Shown in pieces: positions 42,838 through 53,521 of a DNA stretch of 64,000 nt; position 1 is the first letter of the stretch, and the number at the start of each line of letters is the position of its first letter. Under the pieces are notes generated by a model. That model saw nothing but the letters and a program-made list of their open reading frames with translations, was not told where the DNA came from and searched no databases. The DNA is taken from positions 1,302,001 to 1,366,000 of the forward strand of contig NZ_CP027727.1 of assembly GCF_003851685.1 (NCBI RefSeq). The letters are read 5' to 3'. This stretch comes from Pseudomonas sp. R5-89-07 (GTDB taxonomy: Bacteria; Pseudomonadota; Gammaproteobacteria; Pseudomonadales; Pseudomonadaceae). The translations under genes were made by a program, and so were the position numbers.

Positions 42838-43572
42838 TTAGTGCTGCAGGATTTTCTCAAGGAAGTGCTGCGCACGTTCGGAGCGGGCGCTGATGTCGCC
42901 GAAGAATTCTTCTTTCGGGCAGTCTTCGATGATCTTGCCGGCATCCATGAAGATCACACGGTCGGCCACTTTGCGGGCGAAGCCCATTTCGTGGGTCACG
43001 CACATCATGGTCATGCCCTCGTGGGCCAGTTGCACCATCACGTCCAGCACTTCGTTGACCATTTCCGGGTCCAGCGCCGAGGTCGGTTCGTCGAACAGCA
43101 TGACGATCGGGTCCATGGCCAGGGCGCGGGCAATCGCCACACGTTGTTGCTGACCGCCGGACAGTTGGCCAGGGTGCTTGTGGGCATGTGCCGACAGGCC
43201 TACGCGCTCAAGCAGTTGCAGGCCTTTCTGGGTGGCTTCTTCCTTGCTGCGGCCTAGCACCTTGATCTGCGCGATGGTCAGGTTTTCGGTGATGGTCAGG
43301 TGCGGGAACAGCTCGAAGTGCTGGAACACCATGCCCACGCGCGAGCGCAGTTGCGGCAGGTTGGTCTTCGGGTCGGCGATAGAGGTGCCGTCGACCACGA
43401 CGTCGCCTTTCTGGAACGGTTCCAGCGCGTTGACGCACTTGATCAGGGTGGACTTGCCCGAGCCGGACGGCCCGCACACCACGATCACTTCGCCTTTTTT
43501 AACCTCGGTGCTGCAGTCGGTCAGCACCTGGAAGTCGCCATACCACTTGTTGATGTTCTTGATAGAGATCAT
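42838..43572 (-). CDS. aatP: AatP, ATPase of glutamate/aspartate ABC transporter
   Basis: The 244-residue ATPase has Walker [10 protein letters not shown]-loop [10 protein letters not shown], signature [15 protein letters not shown], Walker [13 protein letters not shown] and the H-loop [10 protein letters not shown], as in polar amino-acid ABC ATPases (GltL/GlnQ). The opening [17 protein letters not shown] is typical. The start overlaps the end of aatM by four bases. With AatM, AatQ and AatJ it would import glutamate, aspartate and their amides. Confidence 0.93.
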   Translation of the reverse strand: MISIKNINKWYGDFQVLTDCSTEVKKGEVIVVCGPSGSGKSTLIKCVNALEPFQKGDVVVDGTSIADPKTNLPQLRSRVGMVFQHFELFPHLTITENLTIAQIKVLGRSKEEATQKGLQLLERVGLSAHAHKHPGQLSGGQQQRVAIARALAMDPIVMLFDEPTSALDPEMVNEVLDVMVQLAHEGMTMMCVTHEMGFARKVADRVIFMDAGKIIEDCPKEEFFGDISARSERAQHFLEKILQH

Positions 43573-44240
43573 ACGGCAAACCTTTTTTGCAGACGCTTGA
43601 CCAGCAGCGAGGCGGAAAAGCTGATGATGAAGTAGACGACACCGGCGAAGATCAAAAACTCATTGGAGCGGCCGATGATGTCGCCGTTGGAGCGGGCGGA
43701 GTTGAGGAAGTCCACCAGGCCCACGGTGTAGACCAGCGAAGTGTCCTGGAACAGGATGATGCTCTGCTGCAGCAGCAGCGGGGTCATCTTGCGGAACGCC
43801 TGGGGCAGGATGATCAGGCGCATGGTCTGGCCATAGGTCATGCCCATCGCCTGCGCAGCGGCCATCTGCCCCTTGGGGATCGACTGCACGCCGGCCCGCA
43901 CGATTTCGCAGAAGTACGCCGCTTCGAACATCATGAACGCCACGACGCACGAGGTGAACGCGCCGATCGGTGTGTCTTCGCCGGTGATCCAGCGCAGCAC
44001 GAACGGCACCGCCAGGTAGAACCAGGTGATGACCAGCAGCAACGGGATCGAGCGGAAGTAGTTCACATAGGCGCCGGCCACACGGGACAGCAGCTTGCTG
44101 GACGACAGGCGCATCAGCGCGAGGATCGTACCCAGGATGATGCCGCCGACCACGCCCATGACCATCAACTGCAGGGTCATGACCATGCCGTTCCACAGGC
44201 CCGGGATCGCGGGGATGATACCGCTGAAATCGAAGTCCAT
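43569..44240 (-). CDS. aatM: AatM, permease of glutamate/aspartate ABC transporter
   Basis: The 223-residue protein has about five membrane segments and the HisM/GltK permease signature with the EAA loop [44 protein letters not shown], which contacts the ATPase. Its ATG directly follows the aatQ stop codon region (one-base overlap at 44240). It forms a heterodimer with AatQ in the inner membrane. Confidence 0.92.
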   Translation of the reverse strand: MDFDFSGIIPAIPGLWNGMVMTLQLMVMGVVGGIILGTILALMRLSSSKLLSRVAGAYVNYFRSIPLLLVITWFYLAVPFVLRWITGEDTPIGAFTSCVVAFMMFEAAYFCEIVRAGVQSIPKGQMAAAQAMGMTYGQTMRLIILPQAFRKMTPLLLQQSIILFQDTSLVYTVGLVDFLNSARSNGDIIGRSNEFLIFAGVVYFIISFSASLLVKRLQKRFAV

Positions 44241-44986
44241 TATTTACCCCCCACGGAGATCAGGCCGGGCACCGCGACTTTCTTCTCGACCACGCGCATC
44301 AGCAGCATCAGGCTCATGTTCAGGGTGAAGTAGATCAGCGTGGCCAGGGTGAAGGCTTCAAACAGGTTGGCCGAGAACTCGGCGGTCTGCTTGGTTTGCG
44401 CCAGCAGCTCCATCAGGCCGATCAAGGACGCCACGGAGGAGTTCTTGAACACGTTGAGGAATTCGGAGGTGAGCGGCGGAATGATGATGCGATAAGCCTG
44501 GGGCAGCAGCACGTTCCAGTAGATCTGCGGCAGCTTGAAGCCCATGGCGCGGGCAGCGGCTTCCTGGCCACGCGGCAGCGCCTGGATGCCGGTGCGCACT
44601 TGTTCACATACACGGGCGGCAGTGAACAGGCCCAGGCACACGACAACGCTCAGGTAGGCCGAGGTGGTCGGGTTCAGGTCTTGTTTGTACCAGTCCTGCA
44701 GGTTCTGCGGCAGCAGATCGGGTATCAGGAAATACCAGATGAACAGCTGAACCAGCAGCGGCACGTTACGAAACAGCTCCACGTAGCAGGTCGCGATGCC
44801 CGATACGATGCGGTTTGGCACGGTACGCATGACGCCCAGAATGGAGCCCAGCAGCAAGGCGATAATCCATGCCACGACAGCGATGGCGATGGTCCAGCCC
44901 AGGCCGGCGATGTACCAGTCGAGATAAGTCTCGCTGCCAACGCCAGTGGACTTGAAGAACACGCCCCAGTCCCAGTTGTAATTCAT
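44240..44986 (-). CDS. aatQ: AatQ, permease of glutamate/aspartate ABC transporter
   Basis: ATG at 44986 (MNYNWDWGVFFKSTG, preceded by GAGGGG) gives 248 residues, the usual GltJ size; an upstream in-frame extension to 45109 is rejected. Membrane segments include TIAIAVVAWIIALLLGSILGVM, and the EAA loop is TAARVCEQVRTGIQALPRGQEAAARAMGFKLPQIYWNVLLPQAYR. It partners AatM. A stem-loop separates it from aatJ upstream. Confidence 0.92.
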   Translation of the reverse strand: MNYNWDWGVFFKSTGVGSETYLDWYIAGLGWTIAIAVVAWIIALLLGSILGVMRTVPNRIVSGIATCYVELFRNVPLLVQLFIWYFLIPDLLPQNLQDWYKQDLNPTTSAYLSVVVCLGLFTAARVCEQVRTGIQALPRGQEAAARAMGFKLPQIYWNVLLPQAYRIIIPPLTSEFLNVFKNSSVASLIGLMELLAQTKQTAEFSANLFEAFTLATLIYFTLNMSLMLLMRVVEKKVAVPGLISVGGK

Positions 44987-45137
44987 TAGGGTCTCCCCTC
45001 GAGATCGATCGATGTACAAGCACCCACTTGGGGAAGGTCCTTTCCCCACCTGACGTTGAACGCCAGGCACACACAATCGGCTCGAAAACCGCCAGGTCGA
45101 GTGTTCCAAGTTAAAGCCAGCAGGTAATTACAGACGC

Positions 45138-45161
45138 CTGAGGGAGGTTTGGCTCCCTCAG
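45138..45161 (-). terminator. Intercistronic stem-loop between aatJ and aatQ
   Basis: CTGAGGGAG and CTCCCTCAG form a perfect nine-pair stem with a six-base loop, just after the aatJ stop and without a U-tract. Such structures commonly protect the binding-protein mRNA or partly terminate, giving more binding protein than permease. Confidence 0.6.
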
Positions 45162-45181
45162 GAGATAAGATTAGTCAGGAT

Positions 45182-46108
45182 TTAGATCTTTACTTCCGGA
45201 GCCGGCTTGTCGCTCGGGTTCTTGATCAGTTCCTTGACCTTGTCGCTCATAGGGAAGTTGAGGTTCAGGCCTTTTGGTGGAATCGGGCTTTCAAACCACT
45301 TGGCGTAGATCTTGTTGATTTCGCCGGATTTGTACAGGCCGACGATGGCGTCATCCACCGCTTTCTTGAAGGCAGGATCGTCTTTACGCACCATGCACGC
45401 GTAGGCTTCGAACGACTGTGGAGTACCGGTGATGACCCAGTCATCCGGCTTCTTGGCCTTGGCTTCTTCGCCGGCCAGCAGGGCGTCGTCCATCATGAAC
45501 GCAACGGCGCGGCCGCTTTCGAGCATCTGGAAGGATTCGCCATGGTCCTTGGCGGAGATGACGTTCATGCCCATTTGCTTGTCGGCGTTCATCGCTTTGA
45601 TGATGCGCTCGGACGTGGTGCCGGCGGTGGTCACGACGTTCTTGCCTTTGAGATCGGCAAAATCAGCGTAGGAAGGCTTGCCATCCTTGTCTTTCTTGAC
45701 CAGCAAGCGAGTGCCGATTTCGAAGATGTTGGTGGTGAAGTCAACTTGCTGGGCGCGCTCGGCGTTGTTGGTGGTGGAACCGCATTCCAGGTCCGCGGTG
45801 CCGTTCTGGATCAACGGAATACGGGTCTGCGACGTCACCAGGTTGTATTTGACCTTCAGATCGGGCTTGTTCAGGTCTTTTTTCAGGGCTTCAACGACGG
45901 CCAGCTGAATGTCATGGGAGTAGCCCACGGGTTTGCCCGAGCCATCCGCAATGTAGGAAAACGGGATGGAGCTGTCACGGTGAGCGAGAGTGATAGTGCC
46001 GGAGTCGTTGATTTTCTTCAGCGTGCCGGTGAGTTCGGCGGCGAAAACTGGAGTGCTGATCAGAGCAGCAGCGATAGCTGCGCCCAGGATATGGGGAACG
46101 ATGCGCAT
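45182..46108 (-). CDS. aatJ: AatJ, periplasmic glutamate/aspartate-binding protein
   Basis: ATG at 46108 with GAGGAAG upstream gives 308 residues and a signal peptide ending at PVFAAELTG; longer ORF starts reach into unrelated sequence. Features of GltI-type solute-binding proteins: GTLKKINDSGTITLAHRDSSIPFSYI, KPVGYSHDIQLAVVEAL, DLECGSTTNNAERAQQVDFTTNIF and VVTTAGTTSERII. It delivers acidic amino acids to AatQM. The A-rich stretch before the Shine-Dalgarno resembles Crc/Hfq targets, consistent with catabolite repression (inference). Confidence 0.93.
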   Translation of the reverse strand: MRIVPHILGAAIAAALISTPVFAAELTGTLKKINDSGTITLAHRDSSIPFSYIADGSGKPVGYSHDIQLAVVEALKKDLNKPDLKVKYNLVTSQTRIPLIQNGTADLECGSTTNNAERAQQVDFTTNIFEIGTRLLVKKDKDGKPSYADFADLKGKNVVTTAGTTSERIIKAMNADKQMGMNVISAKDHGESFQMLESGRAVAFMMDDALLAGEEAKAKKPDDWVITGTPQSFEAYACMVRKDDPAFKKAVDDAIVGLYKSGEINKIYAKWFESPIPPKGLNLNFPMSDKVKELIKNPSDKPAPEVKI

Positions 46109-46220
46109 CAATACTTCCTCGACATTTGTTTTTTTTATGAAGCCAGCTAAACGGCTCTCTTGTACAGCGAATGCCTTGACGGCTCCTGAGGCGTCCCGGG
46201 CAATCGTCAGGAAGTGTAGA

Positions 46221-46235
46221 GCATGACTCGTGCCA
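46221..46235 (-). promoter_or_regulatory. Sigma-54 promoter of aatJ
   Basis: On the minus strand the site reads TGGCACGAGTCATGC, matching TGGCAC-N5-TTGC with one mismatch. It is 113 bases upstream of the aatJ start and downstream of two AauR-type boxes, as expected for an AauR-activated promoter. Confidence 0.75.
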
Positions 46236-46311
46236 TACCGCATACAAAAGCTTAACTTGCTGATTTTTATAGGTATTAACTTTATGTGACGATTGCGGTT
46301 AATCGCTCGGG

Positions 46312-46356
46312 TACGGCAAACCGAATAGGGAAAGGTGTTGCGTTCGGAAAACCGAA
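46312..46356. promoter_or_regulatory. Two AauR-type boxes
   Basis: TTCGGAAAACCGAA (46343-46356) fits the inverted repeat TTCGG-N4-CCGAA reported for AauR-controlled genes in P. putida exactly. TACGGCAAACCGAA (46312-46325) fits with one change. Their centres are 31 bases apart, close to three helical turns, which favours cooperative binding on one DNA face. Confidence 0.75.
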
Positions 46357-46373
46357 TGGCACGCGCGCATAAG

Positions 46374-46471
46374 GTAGGAGCGAGCTTGCTCGCGAAAAAC
46401 GCAAAAACGCCGCGTTTATTCTGAATAAACGCGGCGCTCTCAGGTTTTTCGCGAGCAAGCTCGCTCCTGCA
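46374..46471. repeat. REPIN (TAGGAGCG family) with extended inner hairpin
   Basis: Arms TAGGAGCGAGCTTGCTCGCG and CGCGAGCAAGCTCGCTCCTG enclose a second long hairpin built around AACGCCGCGTTTATTC and ATAAACGCGGCG, so almost the whole element pairs. It lies between the AauR boxes and the glpD stop codon. Confidence 0.88.
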
Positions 46472-46490
46472 AAAGTGACGGGAGGGAGGG

Positions 46491-48029
46491 TCAGGCCGCT
46501 TCGAACTTGCTGCGGTTCTGTTCAACCTTGGACAGGTAGCGCTGCAGGTTGTCCTGTTCCGCCGGGGTGGTGAACAGGCCCAGCTTGGTGCGGCGCCACA
46601 GCACGTCCTGCGGCTGCGTTACCCACTCTTGCGCGCACAGGTAGTCGACTTCGCGGGTGTAAAGGCCGCCCCCCAGGTGCTCACCCAAATCCGCCAGGCT
46701 TTGCACACCTTCGAGCAGGCGCCAGGTGCGGCTGCCGTAGGTCGTGGACCAGCGGCGAGCGATCTCGCTCGGCACCCAGTCGAACTTGCTGCGGATGGCC
46801 TCGGCCAGGGCTTCTGGCGTGGTCATGTCTTCACCACCAGGCAGGCTGGCCTTGGCGGTCCAGCTAGGGCGCATCTGCGTGAAGTAGGGCGCCAGCTGCG
46901 CCATGGCCGACTCGGCGAGCTTGCGGTAGGTCGTCAGCTTGCCGCCGAACACCGACAGGATCGGCGCTTCGCCGGTGCCGCCGGACAACGACAGGGTGTA
47001 GTCGCGGGTAATGGCCGACGGGTTGTCCGATTCGTCGTTGCACAACGGACGCACGCCCGAATAGGTGTGGACGATGTCGTCACGGCTCAGTTGTTTCTTG
47101 AAGTGTGCGTTGACCACCTTGAGCATGTAGTCGGTTTCACCTTCGGTGATCGCAACTTTCGCCGGATCGCCGGTGTATTCGCGGTCGGTGGTGCCGATGA
47201 TGGTCAGGTGGTTCAGGTACGGGATAGTGAAGACGATGCGCTGGTCTTCGTTCTGCAGAATGTGCGCGTGCGCACCTTCGTAGAGTTTCGGGACGATCAA
47301 GTGGCTGCCCTGGATCAGGCGGATGCCGTACGGCGAATCCAGCTTCAGGTCATCCTTGATGAACTTGGCGACCCACGGGCCAGCGGCGTTCACCAATGCG
47401 CGAGCGCGGATCGAGAACAGGCTGCCGTCAGCGCGCTCCATGTTCATTTCCCACAGGCCGTTGCTGCGGTGTGCGCTGACGCAACGGGTCTGGGTGTGGA
47501 TGTGCGCACCTTTCTCCCGTGCGGCCATGGCGTTGAGTACCACGAGGCGGGCGTCGTCGACCCAGCAATCGGAGTATTCGAAGCCTTTGGTGATTTCGCT
47601 TTTCAGTGGGCTGTCCGCACCGAACTTCAGGCTTTTCGAACCGGCCAGTTTTTCGCGTTTGCCCAAGTGGTCATACAGGAACAGGCCGGCACGGATCATC
47701 CAGGCCGGACGCAGGTGCGGACGGTGCGGCAGCACGAAGCGCATCTGCTTGACGATGTGCGGGGCCTTTTCCAGCAGCACTTCACGCTCAGCCAGGGCTT
47801 CGCGTACCAGACGGAACTCGTAGTGTTCCAGGTAGCGCAAACCACCGTGGATCAGCTTGCTGCTGGCCGAGGAGGTATGGCTGGCCAAGTCGTCCTTTTC
47901 GCAAAGGAATACCGACAAACCGCGACCGGCTGCGTCTGCTGCAATGCCGACGCCATTGATCCCGCCGCCGATAACGGCAACGTCATAGACTTCGGCAAGC
48001 GGTGGGGCAGGCAAGGTAGAAGGGTTCAT
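46491..48029 (-). CDS. glpD: GlpD, aerobic glycerol-3-phosphate dehydrogenase
   Basis: The 512-residue flavoprotein has the FAD-binding GxGxxG region VAVIGGGINGVGIAADAAGRGLSV, then SSASSKLIHGGLRYLEHYEFRLVREALAERE and the C-terminal IVRAEE-like helical domain. It oxidises glycerol-3-phosphate to dihydroxyacetone phosphate at the inner membrane, feeding electrons to ubiquinone. Length matches E. coli GlpD. GlpR-type operators lie just upstream. It is separated from glpR by a REPIN and an AT-rich promoter region, so it can be expressed on its own. Confidence 0.95.
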   Translation of the reverse strand: MNPSTLPAPPLAEVYDVAVIGGGINGVGIAADAAGRGLSVFLCEKDDLASHTSSASSKLIHGGLRYLEHYEFRLVREALAEREVLLEKAPHIVKQMRFVLPHRPHLRPAWMIRAGLFLYDHLGKREKLAGSKSLKFGADSPLKSEITKGFEYSDCWVDDARLVVLNAMAAREKGAHIHTQTRCVSAHRSNGLWEMNMERADGSLFSIRARALVNAAGPWVAKFIKDDLKLDSPYGIRLIQGSHLIVPKLYEGAHAHILQNEDQRIVFTIPYLNHLTIIGTTDREYTGDPAKVAITEGETDYMLKVVNAHFKKQLSRDDIVHTYSGVRPLCNDESDNPSAITRDYTLSLSGGTGEAPILSVFGGKLTTYRKLAESAMAQLAPYFTQMRPSWTAKASLPGGEDMTTPEALAEAIRSKFDWVPSEIARRWSTTYGSRTWRLLEGVQSLADLGEHLGGGLYTREVDYLCAQEWVTQPQDVLWRRTKLGLFTTPAEQDNLQRYLSKVEQNRSKFEAA

Positions 48030-48059
48030 CGGCTGGCCTCGCGATCTTTTCGTATTGGA

Positions 48060-48091
48060 ATTCGAACATTAATGTTCATTTGCGAAAATGG
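48060..48091. promoter_or_regulatory. GlpR-type operators at the glpD promoter
   Basis: The perfect palindrome GAACATTAATGTTC (48064-48077) overlaps ATGTTC-N4-GCGAAAAT (48072-48089), and TTCGAACATT lies at 48061-48070. These contain the ATGTTCG/CGAACAT half-sites of the classical GlpR operator, close upstream of glpD. Confidence 0.6.
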
Positions 48092-48216
48092 TAGCTGATA
48101 AACGCGGGCACAGCCAGTCGACTTCGATTGAAAAAACTCATCGAAGGGTGGGGAAAGGAAAATTTGTGAACATGAGCCGGAGGGGAGGGCTCAAGAAAGG
48201 GGCGTTGGATAGACCG

Positions 48217-48291
48217 CCATCGGGGGCAAGCCCCCTCCCACACTTTGATGTGTGAACGCATTCAATGTGGGAGGGGGCTTGCCCCCGATGG
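48217..48291. repeat. REPIN (GTGGGAGG family), outward arrangement
   Basis: Here the order of arms is reversed compared with the other copies: CCATCGGGGGCAAGCCCCCT comes first and AGGGGGCTTGCCCCCGATGG last, so the conserved TGTGGG/CCCACA ends face inward. It is located between glpR and glpD. Confidence 0.88.
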
Positions 48292-48305
48292 CGTCAGTAC
48301 AGGCG

Positions 48306-49061
48306 CTAGACGACTTCCAGCCGAACCTTGTGCTGATTCAACAACTGCACCAGCGCCGGCACCGGTTGCTGGTCAGTCACCAGGCAGTCCACCAGGCTGA
48401 TCGGCCCGAGGCGAATCATGGCGTTGCGCCCGAATTTGCTGGAGTCCGCCGCCAGAATCACTTGGCGCGCATTGGCGATGATCGCCTGGGAGACCCGAAC
48501 TTCCTGATAGTCGAAGTCCAGCAGGCTGCCATCCTCATCGATGCCGCTGATCCCCACCAGTGCAAAGTCGACCTTGAACTGGTTGATGAAGTCGACACTG
48601 GCCTGGCCAACCACGCCGCCGTCACGCCGCACATTGCCGCCGGTCAGCAACACATCGAAGTCGTCCTTGGCGCTGAGCATGGTGGCGACGTTGAGGTTGT
48701 TGGTGATGATTTTCAGGTGGTTGTGGTTGAGCAGGGCGCGGGCGATGGATTCGGTGGTGGTGCCGATATTGATGAACAACGAGGCATGATCGGGAATCTG
48801 CGCCGCGATGGCTTCGCCGATACGCTGCTTTTCGTCGCGCATCTGGTCTGCACGCATGGCGTAGGCGGTGTTCTCGACACTGGAGTCATAGGCCGCGCCG
48901 CCGTGGTAGCGGCGCAGCAGATTGGCGTCCGCGAGCTGGTTGATATCGCGGCGGATGGTTTGCGGGGTGACAACGAACAGCTGCGCCATTTCCTCGATAC
49001 TGACGTAGCCGCGTTCGCGGACCAGTTCGAGGATTTGTTGTTGGCGGGGAGGCAGATTCAT
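48306..49061 (-). CDS. glpR: GlpR, DeoR-family repressor of glycerol genes
   Basis: The 251-residue protein has a DeoR helix-turn-helix at the N-terminus ([43 protein letters not shown]) and a C-terminal sugar-phosphate sensing domain ([55 protein letters not shown]). It binds glycerol-3-phosphate and represses glp genes. Operator-like sites are seen upstream of both glpF and glpD. It lies between glpK and glpD in the same orientation. Confidence 0.93.
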   Translation of the reverse strand: MNLPPRQQQILELVRERGYVSIEEMAQLFVVTPQTIRRDINQLADANLLRRYHGGAAYDSSVENTAYAMRADQMRDEKQRIGEAIAAQIPDHASLFINIGTTTESIARALLNHNHLKIITNNLNVATMLSAKDDFDVLLTGGNVRRDGGVVGQASVDFINQFKVDFALVGISGIDEDGSLLDFDYQEVRVSQAIIANARQVILAADSSKFGRNAMIRLGPISLVDCLVTDQQPVPALVQLLNQHKVRLEVV

Positions 49062-49156
49062 GGGGCGTCCTTTGGGCTGCCATACAAAAGTGGCCCATGA
49101 TGACGCAGGAATCCGCTCCCTGCCAGTTACAACCCGATATAGATCCGGCGCTTGGC

Positions 49157-50732
<1,576 letters not shown>

Positions 50733-50738
50733 GCGCTT

Positions 50739-51593
50739 TCAGGAAATACGGGTTTTGCCGTTGACAGCCGTGTCAGGTGTTTCAGCTATAGCAGGTGCGG
50801 CGCTCGGCAGGTGACGGGCGATCAGCCCGCGGTACGCTGCAGCGCCAAGGCATGCGCCGACAATCGGTGCGAAAATCGGTACCAGGAAGTAAGGAATATC
50901 GCGACCGCCAGTGAAAGCCATTTCACCCCAGCCCGCGAAAAAGGTCATCAGCTTGGGCCCGAAATCCCGCGCCGGGTTCATCGCAAAACCGGTCAATGGG
51001 CCCATGGCGCTGCCGATGACGGCGATCAGCAGGCCAATCAGCAGCGGGGCCAACGGGCCGCGTGGCAGGCCATTGTTATCGTCCGTCAGGGCCATGATCA
51101 CGCCCATCAGAATGGCCGTGATGACCATTTCCACCAAGAATGCCTGGGCAGTGCTCAGCAGTGCATGAGGATAGGTGGAGAACACCGAAGCCAACTCCAG
51201 GCTGGCCTGGGAGCCACGTACCATGTGGTGAGTTTGTTCGTAATCGAAAAACAGGTTGCTGTAGAGGGTGTACACCAACGCGGCGGAGCAGAAGGCGCCG
51301 GCGATTTGAGCGAGGATATAAAAGGGCAGTTTGCGCTTTTCGAAATCGGCGAAAATACACAGGGCGATACTCACCGCCGGATTGAGGTGAGCCCCGGAAA
51401 TCCCGGCACTCAGGTAAATCGCCATGCTTACGCCGACCCCCCAGATAATGCTGATTTCCCACAAGCCAAAGCTCGCACCCGCGACCTTGAGCGCAGCGAC
51501 GCAACCGGTACCGAAGAAGATCAGCAGCGCAGTGCCGAGGAATTCGGCCATGCATTGGCTCGAAAGTGAAGGCTGTTGAAGAGCAGTTGTCAT
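50739..51593 (-). CDS. glpF: GlpF, glycerol facilitator (MIP family)
   Basis: ATG at 51593 with GAGG upstream gives 284 residues. Both aquaglyceroporin pore motifs are present: SGAHLNPAVS (first NPA) and GFAMNPARDFGPK (second NPA followed by R-D, the glycerol-channel form). Six membrane segments are expected. It passes glycerol through the inner membrane for GlpK. The leader contains an A-rich AAGAACAACAAC stretch (51605-51616, minus strand) just before the Shine-Dalgarno, which looks like a Crc/Hfq site. Confidence 0.94.
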   Translation of the reverse strand: MTTALQQPSLSSQCMAEFLGTALLIFFGTGCVAALKVAGASFGLWEISIIWGVGVSMAIYLSAGISGAHLNPAVSIALCIFADFEKRKLPFYILAQIAGAFCSAALVYTLYSNLFFDYEQTHHMVRGSQASLELASVFSTYPHALLSTAQAFLVEMVITAILMGVIMALTDDNNGLPRGPLAPLLIGLLIAVIGSAMGPLTGFAMNPARDFGPKLMTFFAGWGEMAFTGGRDIPYFLVPIFAPIVGACLGAAAYRGLIARHLPSAAPAIAETPDTAVNGKTRIS

Positions 51594-51604
51594 GGAAAAC
51601 CTCA

Positions 51605-51616
51605 GTTGTTGTTCTT
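51605..51616 (-). promoter_or_regulatory. Crc/Hfq-type A-rich motif in the glpF leader
   Basis: On the minus strand the sequence AAGAACAACAAC fits the AAnAAnAA pattern bound by Hfq/Crc during carbon catabolite repression in pseudomonads, and it lies directly upstream of the glpF ribosome-binding site. Function is inferred. Confidence 0.5.
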
Positions 51617-51719
51617 GTCTGGCGCACTGCCTCAACGGGCGGTTGCGCGATTTTCACCGTGAGGAGGATCCCCATCCTGCGCCACGGCTTACTGCTCGAG
51701 TACCTAGGGCTATTCCTAC

Positions 51720-51738
51720 AGTATTCGGAAACGAAAAA
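51720..51738. promoter_or_regulatory. GlpR-type operator at the glpF promoter
   Basis: TATTCGGAAACGAAAAAAT contains the inverted half-sites TTCG and CGAA separated by four bases, similar to the operator next to glpD. It lies about 130 bases upstream of glpF. The remaining intergenic sequence to 51918 holds the ybaK promoter, with TAGAAT at 51883-51888 as a likely -10. Confidence 0.5.
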
Positions 51739-51918
51739 ATATAGACAAGAATGACCGCTGTCAAAGGTCGAAAGTGAACCATTGGTCATTTCCTAACTAT
51801 TGGTATGGTGAATGATCACAATGGACGCTGGGCATCGGTGCCCGTGAACCTCTGTACTAGAGCGTTTTCGGCGCGCTTGGCCTAGAATTGGCCATCAGTT
51901 TGCACGCTTGGAGCCCGC

Positions 51919-52389
51919 ATGACCCCTGCCTTGGACCTGTTGAAAAAAGTTCGCGCCGAACATCGTATCCACAGTTATGAACACGATCCCAAGGCGGCTT
52001 CGTATGGCCTGGAGGCCGCGGAAAAATTGGGCCTCGATCCGGCGCAGGTGTTCAAGACGTTGCTCGCCAGCAGTGAGAAGGGCGAATTGCTGGTGGCGGT
52101 GGTGCCGGTCGTCGGAAGCCTGGATCTCAAAGCCCTGGCGCATGCGGCAGGCGTCAAGAAAGTCGAAATGGCCGACCCGGCGGCGGCGCAGCGGTCCACG
52201 GGATACTTGCTGGGCGGTATCAGCCCGTTGGGGCAGAAGAAGTGCTTGCGCACCTTCATCGATGTGACGGCGCAGCCGTTTGCGACGATTTTTGTCAGCG
52301 CCGGGCGCAGGGGGCTGGAAGTTGAATTACCGGCCAGTGTGTTGGCTGAACATACCCAAGCCACTTTTGCACCGATTGGCCGAGTCTGA
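51919..52389 (+). CDS. ybaK: YbaK, Cys-tRNA(Pro) deacylase family
   Basis: The 156-residue protein matches YbaK/Ebs[24 protein letters not shown] at the start, [18 protein letters not shown] with the catalytic lysine, [30 protein letters not shown], and [20 protein letters not shown]. The enzyme removes cysteine mischarged on tRNA-Pro. ATG is preceded by TTGGAG. The gene is divergent from the glp operon and convergent with the ABC ATPase gene, with a short REP palindrome between. Confidence 0.93.
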   Translation: MTPALDLLKKVRAEHRIHSYEHDPKAASYGLEAAEKLGLDPAQVFKTLLASSEKGELLVAVVPVVGSLDLKALAHAAGVKKVEMADPAAAQRSTGYLLGGISPLGQKKCLRTFIDVTAQPFATIFVSAGRRGLEVELPASVLAEHTQATFAPIGRV

Positions 52390-52417
52390 TTTTCAGCCCT
52401 ATGGTGAATGGTGATCC

Positions 52418-52449
52418 AATGTGGGAGGGGGCTTGCCCCCTCCCACATT
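52418..52449. terminator. Collapsed REP palindrome acting as bidirectional terminator
   Basis: AATGTGGGAGGGGGC and GCCCCCTCCCACATT form a perfect 15-pair stem with a TT loop, followed by T residues. It looks like a GTGGGAGG REPIN whose interior was deleted at the core palindrome. It lies between two convergent genes and reaches to the stop codon of the minus-strand gene. Confidence 0.8.
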
Positions 52450-52450
52450 T

Positions 52451-53521
52451 TTAGTCCGGTTTCGTCAGGCGGCTACTTACGCCCTGGAACAGAACCAGAT
52501 GCTCGGCGGCCACCCGAATGCCCACATCCGCGCCCATTTGCTGATCGACATGGCTGGGGAAAATCGACTCCAGCTGTGCGCCCGTCGGTAGTTGCAGGCG
52601 GTAGAGGGTCGACGCGCCGAGGAAGGTCTTGCCAACAATCCGTGCTTTGAGCGCACTGTCCGGCGCGTAGACGATGTCATCCGGGCGCAGTAGCACGTCC
52701 ACCGCGCCGCCGGTCGGCCAGGTGTAGGCACGGTTGCCACGCAGCTCGCCCAGTTCGGTGCTGACCGATTCCGGTGAATTCAATTGGCCACGAATGAAGT
52801 AGCCCTGGCCGATAAAGCTGGCGACGTAAGGCGTCTGCGGTTCGTGATAGAGGTTATAGGGCGTGTCCCATTGCTCAAGACGCCCCTCCTTGAAAACCCC
52901 AACGTGGTCGCTGACGGCGAACGCTTCTTCCTGATCGTGGGTGACCAGGATCGCGCTGGTGCCGCGAGCCTTGAGAATGTCGCGCACTTCATGGCTGAGC
53001 TTGCGACGCAGTTCGCCATCCAGGTTGGAAAAGGGTTCGTCCAGCAGCAGCAGTTGCGGTTCCGGCGCCAAGGCGCGGGCGAGGGCGACGCGTTGCTGTT
53101 GGCCACCGGAAAGCTCGTGGGGGAAGCGTTTGCCCAGGTCTTTGAGGTTGACCAGTTCCAGCAACTCGGCGACCACACGGTCTTTGTGCGGGTGCTTGCG
53201 AATGCCGAACGCAATGTTGTCTGCCACGCTCAGATGGGGAAACAGCGCGTAATCCTGGAACACCATGCCGATACGACGTTTCTCCGGTGCCAGTGTGAAA
53301 CCGGCACTGGAGATCACTTCACCCGCCAGGCTGATTTCGCCTTCGTGCACCGGCTCGAACCCGGCAATCGCACGCAGGGTGGTGGTTTTGCCGCAGCCCG
53401 AAGAGCCCAGCAGGCAACCGATGTCGCCGGCGTTGAGGTGCAGATTGAGGTTCTGCACCACTCGTTGATCTTGATAGCCGCATGCCAGATTGCGCAGGTT
53501 CAGCAGTAATGGCTGGCTCAT
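52451..53521 (-). CDS. ABC transporter ATP-binding protein (FbpC/PotA-like), orphan
   Basis: The 356-residue ATPase has Walker A GSSGCGKT, signature [19 protein letters not shown], Walker [14 protein letters not shown]-loop VTHDQEEAF, and a C-terminal TOBE-type regulatory domain ([38 protein letters not shown]). This matches importer ATPases for ferric iron, sulphate or polyamines. No permease or binding protein is nearby. Its ATG overlaps the argF stop by four bases, so it is expressed with argF; the same neighbours occur in P. aeruginosa as I recall. Substrate unknown. Confidence 0.87.
   Translation of the reverse strand: MSQPLLLNLRNLACGYQDQRVVQNLNLHLNAGDIGCLLGSSGCGKTTTLRAIAGFEPVHEGEISLAGEVISSAGFTLAPEKRRIGMVFQDYALFPHLSVADNIAFGIRKHPHKDRVVAELLELVNLKDLGKRFPHELSGGQQQRVALARALAPEPQLLLLDEPFSNLDGELRRKLSHEVRDILKARGTSAILVTHDQEEAFAVSDHVGVFKEGRLEQWDTPYNLYHEPQTPYVASFIGQGYFIRGQLNSPESVSTELGELRGNRAYTWPTGGAVDVLLRPDDIVYAPDSALKARIVGKTFLGASTLYRLQLPTGAQLESIFPSHVDQQMGADVGIRVAAEHLVLFQGVSSRLTKPD

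Noticed and set aside
46629..48098. 489-codon plus-strand ORF opposite glpD
   Set aside because: glpD is unambiguous, and the antisense frame has no signature.
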